A stretch of 17,279 nucleotides of DNA from an uncultured Clostridiaceae bacterium (GTDB lineage: Bacteria > Bacillota > Clostridia > Lachnospirales > Lachnospiraceae). Below, piece after piece: positions 1-6,204 of the stretch (position 1 is its first letter; each line of letters starts with the position of its first letter). Below the pieces are notes generated by a model. That model did no database searches. It saw only the letters and a program-made list of their open reading frames with translations, and was not told where the DNA came from. Made by a program: the position numbers and the translations under genes. The stretch spans positions 1 through 17,279 of the forward strand of contig CATLIJ010000021.1 of assembly GCA_949948825.1 (NCBI GenBank), written 5' to 3'.

Positions 1-804
1 AGTGTGCTGACTGCATTGTTCGTGGGAATTATCCTGCTCTTTACCTTTCAGTCTGCCGGACTTCCTATTATGCTGGTGCTTACCATTCAAAGCAGTATTT
101 GGATTAACTTTTCCATTCCGACCATTAAGGGCGGCACCATGTTTTTCTTAAGCTATTTGATTGTAAGTGCAATTCAGATGGGGGCAACCATTGATTATGC
201 CATTGTGATTACCAGCCGGTATATGGATTTGCGAAAAACCAATCCTAACCGGAAGCAGGTGGTGGTGGAGGCGCTGAACCAGGCCTTCCCTACTGTGGCT
301 ACCTCCGGCACGATTCTTACCTGTGCAGGTTTTGCTGTGGGAAGACTGACTTCCAATGCGATTATTGCATCCCTTGGCAAGGCTTTGGGAGCAGGAACTT
401 TGGTGTCCATTATTCTTGTAATGACTGTGCTTCCGCAGATTCTGCTGGTATTTGACTGGGTGATTGACCGGACAGAATTTAACCGCGGGGCAGTGAAGCG
501 GGGGGAGGAGCCGCAGGCAAAGGAAGAGATGCTGTTAAAAGGGGAAGAATTTTCACAGGAGGAAGACTGCCAGTCCGGTGAGGGAGAATTCCGGTCTGAG
601 AGAAGTCAGCGGCCAGAAGGGGGAGAATTCCCGTCAGGAAAGGAAGCGCGGCCAGAAGGAGGAGAGCTCCTGTCAGAAAAGGAAGCGCAGCCGGATGAGC
701 AGGAATTTCCGTTAAAGAGTGGGTTGCAGCCTGATTCGGAAAATAACAAAAGGAAAAGGGAGGCAGGAATGAAAGGAGGCGCTGACAATGAGACGGAGAA
801 CTAG
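1..804 (+). CDS. MMPL/RND-family membrane transporter, C-terminal part (5' end outside window)
   Basis: The reading frame is open from base 1, so this is the 3' end of a longer gene; the GTG at 4 is probably an internal Val codon. About 160 residues of hydrophobic segments are followed by a charged tail. The segment containing GATIDYAIVITSRY matches the conserved G-x-x-x-D-Y motif of MMPL/RND permeases, in which the Asp lies in a membrane helix and is linked to proton coupling. Two further hydrophobic stretches (around ATSGTILTCAGFAVG and LVSIILVMTVLPQILLVF) fit the last helices of the second RND half. Family members export lipids, siderophores or drugs; the substrate here is unknown. The tail (about 110 residues, rich in Glu, Lys, Arg and Gly) should be cytoplasmic and carries a 13-residue tandem repeat. 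The stop lies 17 bases inside the next gene, suggesting translational coupling. Family assignment is fairly sure; the specific role is not. Confidence 0.85.
   Translation, partial: SVLTALFVGIILLFTFQSAGLPIMLVLTIQSSIWINFSIPTIKGGTMFFLSYLIVSAIQMGATIDYAIVITSRYMDLRKTNPNRKQVVVEALNQAFPTVATSGTILTCAGFAVGRLTSNAIIASLGKALGAGTLVSIILVMTVLPQILLVFDWVIDRTEFNRGAVKRGEEPQAKEEMLLKGEEFSQEEDCQSGEGEFRSERSQRPEGGEFPSGKEARPEGGELLSEKEAQPDEQEFPLKSGLQPDSENNKRKREAGMKGGADNETEN
571..765 (+). repeat. Five degenerate 39-bp (13-residue) tandem repeats in the MMPL tail
   Basis: Read in the transporter frame, 571-609, 610-648, 649-687, 688-726 and 727-765 encode successive 13-residue units: QSGEGEFRSERSQ, RPEGGEFPSGKEA, RPEGGELLSEKEA, QPDEQEFPLKSGL and QPDSENNKRKREA. 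Units 2 and 3 are the closest pair. The shared pattern is (Q/R)-P-(E/D)-x-x-E-(F/L) followed by a Ser/Lys/Glu-rich end. The period is an exact multiple of three, so copy-number change would keep the frame. The tail is predicted to be disordered and highly charged. Its function is unknown. Confidence 0.8.
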
Positions 805-3799
805 AGGAGCAGCATGGATGATGGCTGTGGCAGTTCTGATAATGTCTGTGCCAATCCCGCCGTTTCCTGCACAGGCAGATGAGACTGTGATTGTCATACA
901 GACAGAGGAAGAGCTTTTGGAGCTTAGCAGGGTATGTGTTGCAGAGCAGCATTCCCAGGGAAGGACGGTAAGTCTGGAGGCAGATTTGGATTTTGAGGGA
1001 AAGGAATTTTCTCCCATTCCCGTATTTGGCGGCACATTTGAGGGAAATAATCACACAATCCGCGGCATTACCATCCGGCAGTCCGGCTCCAATCAGGGGC
1101 TGTTCCGCTATCTGGAGGAGGAAGCCATAGTGCGGAATCTGAATGTGCAGGGAGATTTAAAGCCGGACGGGAGCAGAAAGAGAATCGGAGGAATTGCCGG
1201 AACCAATAAGGGAACAATCCAGAACTGTACCTTTACCGGGATGGGAGAAGCTTTGGAGAACCTGGGAGGAATTGCCGGAATCAATGAGGAGACCGGCCTG
1301 ATTGAAGGTTGTGTGAATCAGGCTGAACTGACCGGAAACCGCCGGGTGGGGGGAATTGCCGGAGAAAATGTGGGAGTGATTCAGGATTGCCGGAATGAGG
1401 GGGAGATCAATGCTGCTTCGGAGGGAGTGGATGAGGATTCCGGAAAGGATATTTCTGTGGACCGGGAGAGCCTTCACAATACAGTAGTAATAGAAAAGGT
1501 CAATGATGTAGGAGGAATTGCAGGCCTTTCCTCCGGCACAATCCGCCAATGCGGCAATTCGGGGCAAATCGGATATGGCCATACAGGTTACAATATTGGA
1601 GGAATCGCAGGGCGTCAGAGTGGAATATTGATGCTGTGCGAGAATGAGGGAACCATCACAGGCCGCAAGGATGTAGGCGGAATCACTGGACAGCTGGAGC
1701 CGTTTTTGACGATTTTGTATGAGGAAGATACCTTTGACCGGATCAACAGTCAGGTGGATCAGATTTCTGACACTACAGATGCCATGACTCAGAAGCTGCA
1801 TAATACGACAGATGCTTCCATCGGGAATCTGGACCGGGTGGATGAGGTGGTAAAAGAGATTCGGGATTTGACCCGCAGCAAAAAGGATGTCCGGAGAGGG
1901 AAAAGAGATGATTTTGATGAGCAGGCGGCAAGACAGCTGGATTTGATTGACGAGACTCTGGCTGATATGGAGCTGGATTTGGGAAGCCGGTCAGCAGAGC
2001 GGGCGGCAAGCCGTCTTCAGGGCAATATAAAACGGGCCAGAGAGCTGCTTGCCAGCTTACAGGGCGGAGAAACCCAGCTGCCGGACGATTATATTTACGA
2101 TGAAGAGGAAGGAATCCTGGGAGACCTTCAGTATTTGCATGAGGTGCTAAGCCAGCTTCAGGACTGTGCGGGGGAGATTGCAGAGGATACGCAGATTATG
2201 GTGGAGGACGGCGCCAGAGGAGTGGTGAAGGGGGTCCGAAGCTTTGAAGATGATCTGGATGCCCTGCGCCTTGCCTCCAAGGAACTTCTGGATATGACAA
2301 GAGAATATAAGAACGGGCTTTTTGATGATGTGGATGAGCTGGACGAGGATCTGACCGGACAGCTGGACCAGCTGTATGATGAGCTGGATTACCTTTCCGA
2401 TAATCTGAAGTCAGGGAAAGACCAGCTGCGGGAGGAGAAGGCCCGTCTGGACAATCAGCTGGATGAAATGCAGGATATCATTACAGAAGGCAAAGAACGG
2501 ATTGAGACAGAACATAATAAAATATCAGATGATACAGAGCCTTTGTTTGAGGATATTTCGGAGAGTGTATCCGATCTGACGGAGGGTATGATTGTAGGTT
2601 GTTCCAATCAGGGTCAGATTTTGTCAGATTTTCAGGCTGGCGGAATCGTGGGAACCATTGGCATTGAGCTGGATTTGGACCCGGAGGAGGATATAAAGAC
2701 CTATGGAGAAGAATCTTTGTATATGAACCGTTATGCCCAGGCATCTGTGCGGGGCTGCCGCAACGAGGGGGATATTCTTGTACAGCAGGATTATGCGGGA
2801 GGAATTGCGGGAACTGCCAGAATCGGGGTTTTGGCTTCCAATCAGAACTATGGAGATGTGTCTGCTGTTGACGGGGATTATGCAGGAGGAATCGCAGGTG
2901 AAAGCCAGTCTGTGGTCCGCGGCAGCTATACGGTATGTGAGGTTAGGGGAAATGACTATACTGGCGGTATTGCAGGCTGGGGAAAAAGCCTGAAGGACAA
3001 CTGTGCCATGGTAAGCATTGTTGCAGAAGGCGGTGAGTGGAAGGGAAGTATTGCCGGTGATCGGGATGAGGAGGGCGAGGTAGAAGGAAACTGCTATGTG
3101 GATGATGGACTTGGGGCTGTGGATGGAATTACATTTCAGGGAGAGGCAGAAGGAATCTCTTATGAGGCTTTGCTTCAAAAAGAAGAACTGCCGGAGGAAT
3201 TTCAGAGCCTGACTGTGACTTTCCTGGCAGATGACCAGATCGTGGAGCAGATTGTCTGTAATTATGGCCAGTCTCTGACTGTTGAAAATATGCCGGAGGT
3301 GCCGGAAAAGGAGGGATTTTTCCAGCAATGGGAGGAAACCGACTTGTCCAATATCCGTAAAAATTATAAGATTCATGCGGTTTATACTCCTTGGACTGTA
3401 ACCATCGCAGATTCCGATGATCCAATGCCGCTTTTACTGGCAGAGGCGTCCTTTTACCCGGAGGTGCAGGTTCATATTGGGGAGGAGGAAATGGTTCCTG
3501 CTCCCAATGGATATCAGATGCTCAAAGCTTACCGGTATCAGATTCAGGACCCGGAAAGCCGGCCTTTGCCTGAAAATGTAAGACTCCATGTGCTGGCCAG
3601 GGGGGCGGATCGAATTGGAATTGTCCGGGATGGAACAGTGGAACTGTTAGATGGATTAAAGGATGGAGATTATCTGATTTTTGAGGCTGGAATATCTGGA
3701 GAGATTGTGCTATTAAAGACACGGCGTCAATGGATGGTTTTTGCCGGAGCCGGAGTACTGGCAGTCGCAGCAGTGATTGTTATTATAAAGAAAAGATGA
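788..3799 (+). CDS. Secreted, membrane-anchored GLUG-repeat protein with internal coiled coil
   Basis: A strong AAAGGAGG (772-779) lies 8 bases before the ATG. The 1003-residue product starts with a signal peptide (residues 1-30: Arg-rich start, hydrophobic core, probable cleavage after AQA). GGIAG-type repeats, as in GLUG-motif beta-solenoid surface proteins, occur near residues 134, 160, 188, 242, 271 and 297. Residues about 305-600 are instead Asp/Glu/Leu-rich with heptad-like spacing and are probably a long coiled coil. GG(I/V)xG repeats resume near 618, 671, 700, 726 and 752. Residues about 807-867 resemble a Listeria-Bacteroides (Flg_new/InlB B) repeat, with VTFLADD, a central YGQSL and AVYTP at the end. 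A hydrophobic helix at about 982-1000 followed by KKR anchors the C-terminus; no LPXTG motif is seen. Overlap with the MMPL gene implies a shared operon, so it is probably an extracytoplasmic partner of that transporter. No enzymatic motif was seen. Confidence 0.8.
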   Translation: MRRRTRGAAWMMAVAVLIMSVPIPPFPAQADETVIVIQTEEELLELSRVCVAEQHSQGRTVSLEADLDFEGKEFSPIPVFGGTFEGNNHTIRGITIRQSGSNQGLFRYLEEEAIVRNLNVQGDLKPDGSRKRIGGIAGTNKGTIQNCTFTGMGEALENLGGIAGINEETGLIEGCVNQAELTGNRRVGGIAGENVGVIQDCRNEGEINAASEGVDEDSGKDISVDRESLHNTVVIEKVNDVGGIAGLSSGTIRQCGNSGQIGYGHTGYNIGGIAGRQSGILMLCENEGTITGRKDVGGITGQLEPFLTILYEEDTFDRINSQVDQISDTTDAMTQKLHNTTDASIGNLDRVDEVVKEIRDLTRSKKDVRRGKRDDFDEQAARQLDLIDETLADMELDLGSRSAERAASRLQGNIKRARELLASLQGGETQLPDDYIYDEEEGILGDLQYLHEVLSQLQDCAGEIAEDTQIMVEDGARGVVKGVRSFEDDLDALRLASKELLDMTREYKNGLFDDVDELDEDLTGQLDQLYDELDYLSDNLKSGKDQLREEKARLDNQLDEMQDIITEGKERIETEHNKISDDTEPLFEDISESVSDLTEGMIVGCSNQGQILSDFQAGGIVGTIGIELDLDPEEDIKTYGEESLYMNRYAQASVRGCRNEGDILVQQDYAGGIAGTARIGVLASNQNYGDVSAVDGDYAGGIAGESQSVVRGSYTVCEVRGNDYTGGIAGWGKSLKDNCAMVSIVAEGGEWKGSIAGDRDEEGEVEGNCYVDDGLGAVDGITFQGEAEGISYEALLQKEELPEEFQSLTVTFLADDQIVEQIVCNYGQSLTVENMPEVPEKEGFFQQWEETDLSNIRKNYKIHAVYTPWTVTIADSDDPMPLLLAEASFYPEVQVHIGEEEMVPAPNGYQMLKAYRYQIQDPESRPLPENVRLHVLARGADRIGIVRDGTVELLDGLKDGDYLIFEAGISGEIVLLKTRRQWMVFAGAGVLAVAAVIVIIKKR

Positions 3800-3806
3800 G
3801 CTTATC

Positions 3807-3840
3807 AAAGGCGGCATGATTTTTGATCATGCCGCCTTTT
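3807..3840 (+). terminator. Hairpin terminator, possibly bidirectional
   Basis: A perfect 14-bp stem (AAAGGCGGCATGAT at 3807-3820 paired with ATCATGCCGCCTTT at 3826-3839) closes a 5-base loop, eight bases after the stop of the GLUG-repeat gene. Only four Ts follow on the + strand, so strength rests mainly on the GC-rich stem. It lies between convergent genes and could also stop transcripts from the HAD gene on the - strand. Confidence 0.8.
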
Positions 3841-3871
3841 GTGGCTTATGCTGCTTTTTTATTGGCGTTAT

Positions 3872-3887
3872 CACAGACTGGTCTGTG
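3872..3887. repeat. Short inverted repeat CACAGAC-TG-GTCTGTG
   Basis: Seven-base perfect arms flank two central bases, just beyond the 3' end of the HAD gene. As RNA it could form a small hairpin, but no T-run follows on either strand. Its role is unclear; it may be a 3' end stabiliser or chance. Confidence 0.4.
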
Positions 3888-3892
3888 TAAGC

Positions 3893-4531
3893 TCATTGAT
3901 AAAGGGAAAGAAGATCCGAAAAGTGACGAATCGTCAGATCGCTTTTGGCAGCTGTCCCATATCCGTAAGACGCAAAAATAAAGGGGATTCCGGCCTTGGC
4001 AGCTGAGTTTGAGTCTCCGGCAGTATCTCCCACATAGGCAGCATCAGAGGAAGAAATGTTGTTGCGCTCCATGAGAAGAAGGATATTTTCCCACTTGGTC
4101 TTTCCCGTATTACCACAGCATTCCATATCTGTGATATAGGTTTCCAGGTGATACTTTTTCAGAAACATCTCAATATACCCGGTTCCGCAGTTGCTGACAA
4201 TATAAAAGCAGCATTGGGAAATAAGGACTTCCAAGGTGCTACGTATATCCGGGTAAAGCATGAGAAAGTCTGTGCCAGCCAAAGCAGCGGTGTTGGCATG
4301 ATCACACAGATTCATCAGCTCACCTCGGACAGACAGCGGAAAATCAGAAAACAAATCGTTTGCAATTTCCTGATCTGATTTACCAAACTCTTTTCGGATG
4401 GTATCTGCAAGGATAATCCGGCTGCAGCGTCCATCCTTGCGGAGGGCCTTGTTGTAGGCATCGGCAGATACCTGCGCTGTATCCCATAAGGTGCCGTCCA
4501 AATCGAGAAGAAGGTGTTTGGGGTGCATCAT
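3893..4531 (-). CDS. HAD-superfamily hydrolase, phosphoglycolate phosphatase-like
   Basis: The 212-residue product carries the four HAD motifs. Motif I is LLLDLDGTLWDT (nucleophile Asp10, acid/base Asp12), motif II is the Ser in IVSNCGTG (about residue 113), motif III is a Lys in GKTK (144-146), and motif IV is YVGDTAGDSNSA (Asp169, Asp173). Residues 15-90 between motifs I and II suit an alpha-helical C1 cap as in the Gph/PGP and beta-phosphoglucomutase groups. It is a soluble, Mg-dependent phosphatase acting on a small phosphorylated metabolite that cannot be named from sequence. The frame also opens at a TTG at 4570, but AAGGAG (4541-4546) sits 9 bases before the ATG at 4529-4531, and the catalytic motif begins directly after it, so that start is chosen (the next codon is also ATG). 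It is divergent from gltX and convergent with the GLUG-repeat gene. Confidence 0.85.
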   Translation of the reverse strand: MMHPKHLLLDLDGTLWDTAQVSADAYNKALRKDGRCSRIILADTIRKEFGKSDQEIANDLFSDFPLSVRGELMNLCDHANTAALAGTDFLMLYPDIRSTLEVLISQCCFYIVSNCGTGYIEMFLKKYHLETYITDMECCGNTGKTKWENILLLMERNNISSSDAAYVGDTAGDSNSAAKAGIPFIFASYGYGTAAKSDLTIRHFSDLLSLYQ

Positions 4532-4540
4532 ATTATTGAT

Positions 4541-4546
4541 CTCCTT
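4541..4546 (-). promoter_or_regulatory. Ribosome binding site fixing the HAD gene start
   Basis: AAGGAG on the - strand, 9 bases before the ATG at 4529-4531. It lies inside the longer frame that opens at the TTG at 4570, which argues against that upstream start. Confidence 0.75.
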
Positions 4547-4575
4547 AGGTTTTTTGACATCATTCGGCAAATAAG

Positions 4576-4591
4576 TATGCTTGCAAGTATA
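4576..4591. promoter_or_regulatory. Near-palindrome TATGCTTG-CAAGTATA, possible operator
   Basis: Eight-base arms with a single mismatch, centred on CTTGCAAG. The site lies just downstream of a - strand TATAAT (4597-4602), where the HAD gene transcript would begin, so a bound protein could block transcription. No regulator is identified. Confidence 0.35.
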
Positions 4592-4596
4592 TTGAT

Positions 4597-4625
4597 ATTA
4601 TAAAGGATTTTAAAAGAGAATGGAA
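4597..4625 (-). promoter_or_regulatory. Candidate promoter of the HAD gene
   Basis: A perfect -10 TATAAT on the - strand (4597-4602) has a weak -35 TTCCAT (4620-4625) 17 bases upstream. The -35 matches consensus at only three of six positions, so the call rests on the -10 and its location. Confidence 0.4.
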
Positions 4626-4647
4626 TACCTTACAGGAAAAAATCCCC

Positions 4648-4676
4648 TTTCCATTTGCTTTCATTTAGTATATAAT
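4648..4676 (+). promoter_or_regulatory. Promoter of the gltX-GH31 unit
   Basis: -35 TTTCCA (4648-4653), 17-base spacer and a perfect -10 TATAAT (4671-4676). The start would fall near 4683, giving a leader of about 31 bases, too short for a T-box or riboswitch. Confidence 0.65.
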
Positions 4677-4713
4677 CGGGGAAGAATTTATAGCTTAAAG
4701 GAGAACTGAAAAT

Positions 4714-6171
4714 ATGACAAGAATCCGAACCAGGTATGCGCCCAGCCCAACAGGGAGGATGCATGTGGGAAATTTAAGGACAGCATTGTATGCCTATCTG
4801 ATTGCAAAGCATGACGGAGGCGATTTTCTGCTGAGAATTGAGGATACAGACCAGGAACGCTATGTGGAGGGCGCCACGGAGATTATTTACCGGACGCTGG
4901 AAAAAACGGGCCTGATCCATGACGAGGGGCCGGATAAGGACGGCGGCGTGGGTCCTTATGTTCAGAGCCAGCGTCAGGCAGCGGGAATTTATCTGGAATA
5001 TGCAAAAAAGCTGATTGAAAAGGGAGAGGCATATTACTGCTTTTGTACGCAGGAACGCCTGGATTCCCTGAAAACCTCTGTGAATGGAGAGGAGATCATG
5101 GCTTATGACAAGCATTGCCTTCATTTGTCCAAAGAGGAGATTGAAGCCAATCTGGCGGCAGGTATGCCCTATGTGATCCGGCAGAATAATCCAAGAGAGG
5201 GGAGCACCACATTCCATGATGATATTTATGGAGATATCACAGTAGATAATTCAGAGCTGGATGATATGGTGCTGATTAAGTCAGACGGTTATCCCACTTA
5301 TAATTTTGCCAATGTGGTGGATGATCATTTGATGGGAATTACCCATGTGGTCCGGGGAAATGAATATTTGTCCTCCTCTCCCAAATACAATCGTCTGTAC
5401 GAAGCCTTTGGCTGGCAGGTCCCGGTGTATGTCCACTGTCCTCTGATTACCAATGAGGAGCACAAGAAGCTGAGCAAACGAAGCGGACATGCTTCTTATG
5501 AGGATTTGATTGACCAGGGCTTTATGTCAGAAGCTGTGGTGAATTATGTGGCTCTTTTAGGGTGGTCTCCAGAAGAAAACCGGGAGATTTACTCTTTAGA
5601 GGAGTTAATTCAGGTGTTTGATTACCACAATTTAAGCAAGTCCCCGGCTGTGTTTGATGTGACAAAGCTTAAGTGGATGAATGGAGAATACTTAAAGGCC
5701 ATGGATTTTGACAGGTTTTATTCCATGGCAGAGCCGTATATCCGGAAAGTGATTCAAAAGGATTTGGATTTGAAAAAGATTGCTGCCATGGTAAAGACCC
5801 GGATTGAGGTATTTCCGGATATTGAAGGCCATATTGACTTTTTCCAGGAGATGCCAGAATATGATGTGGCTATGTACACTCATAAAAAGATGAAATCCAC
5901 AGCAGAAAGCGCATTGCAGGTACTGAAGGAGGTTCTACCCCTTTTGGAGGGACAGGAGGATTTTTCTAATGATGCTTTGTACAGCACTTTATCCGAATAT
6001 GTGGAGGAAAAGGGAGTGAAAACCGGATTTGTCATGTGGCCGATCCGAACTGCTGTGTCTGGCAAACAGATGACTCCGGCCGGAGCCACAGAGATTATGG
6101 AGGTGCTGGGAAAAGAAGAGTCTTTGAGCAGAATCAGAAAAGGGATTGAGAAGCTGAGTCTGATGGAATGA
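4714..6171 (+). CDS. gltX: Glutamyl-tRNA synthetase
   Basis: Class I aminoacyl-tRNA synthetase that charges tRNA(Glu) with glutamate in the cytoplasm; in many Firmicutes lacking GlnRS it also mischarges tRNA(Gln) for later amidation. The 485-residue length is typical. The N-terminus has RYAPSPTGRMHVGNLRTAL, with HVGN (17-20) as the HIGH signature, and KLSKR at 252-256 is the KMSKS loop. A zinc site like that of the E. coli enzyme is visible as C109-x-C111 followed by C135-x-H137. Other family blocks are RIEDTDQERY (41-50) and HVVRGNEYLSS (211-221). The C-terminal part (about 320-485) should be the helical anticodon-binding domain. AAAGGAG at 4697-4703 precedes the ATG by 10 bases. The GH31 gene follows 33 bases later with no terminator between, so the two are probably co-transcribed. 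Discriminating versus non-discriminating type cannot be decided by eye. Confidence 0.97.
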   Translation: MTRIRTRYAPSPTGRMHVGNLRTALYAYLIAKHDGGDFLLRIEDTDQERYVEGATEIIYRTLEKTGLIHDEGPDKDGGVGPYVQSQRQAAGIYLEYAKKLIEKGEAYYCFCTQERLDSLKTSVNGEEIMAYDKHCLHLSKEEIEANLAAGMPYVIRQNNPREGSTTFHDDIYGDITVDNSELDDMVLIKSDGYPTYNFANVVDDHLMGITHVVRGNEYLSSSPKYNRLYEAFGWQVPVYVHCPLITNEEHKKLSKRSGHASYEDLIDQGFMSEAVVNYVALLGWSPEENREIYSLEELIQVFDYHNLSKSPAVFDVTKLKWMNGEYLKAMDFDRFYSMAEPYIRKVIQKDLDLKKIAAMVKTRIEVFPDIEGHIDFFQEMPEYDVAMYTHKKMKSTAESALQVLKEVLPLLEGQEDFSNDALYSTLSEYVEEKGVKTGFVMWPIRTAVSGKQMTPAGATEIMEVLGKEESLSRIRKGIEKLSLME

Positions 6172-6204
6172 CGAGAGAAGAGCCTGAATAAATAGGAGAG
6201 AAAG

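Noticed and set aside
479..1054. 191-residue open frame on the - strand over the transporter tail and GLUG gene start
   Set aside because: It is antisense to two well-supported genes, has no ribosome binding site at its start, and its Pro/Leu/Ser-rich sequence is the mirror of the Glu/Gly-rich repeats.
2624..3376. 250-residue open frame on the - strand inside the GLUG-repeat gene
   Set aside because: It recognisably matches no family, is fully antisense to a gene with signal peptide, repeats and anchor, and has no start signals.
3872..3887. CACAGAC/GTCTGTG palindrome as terminator of the HAD gene
   Set aside because: On the - strand it is followed by mixed sequence and later As, not Ts; the longer hairpin at 3807-3839 is the better terminator.
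4532..4713. T-box or other leader riboswitch before gltX
   Set aside because: The promoter at 4648-4676 leaves a leader of only about 31 bases, with no T-box sequence or terminator hairpin.
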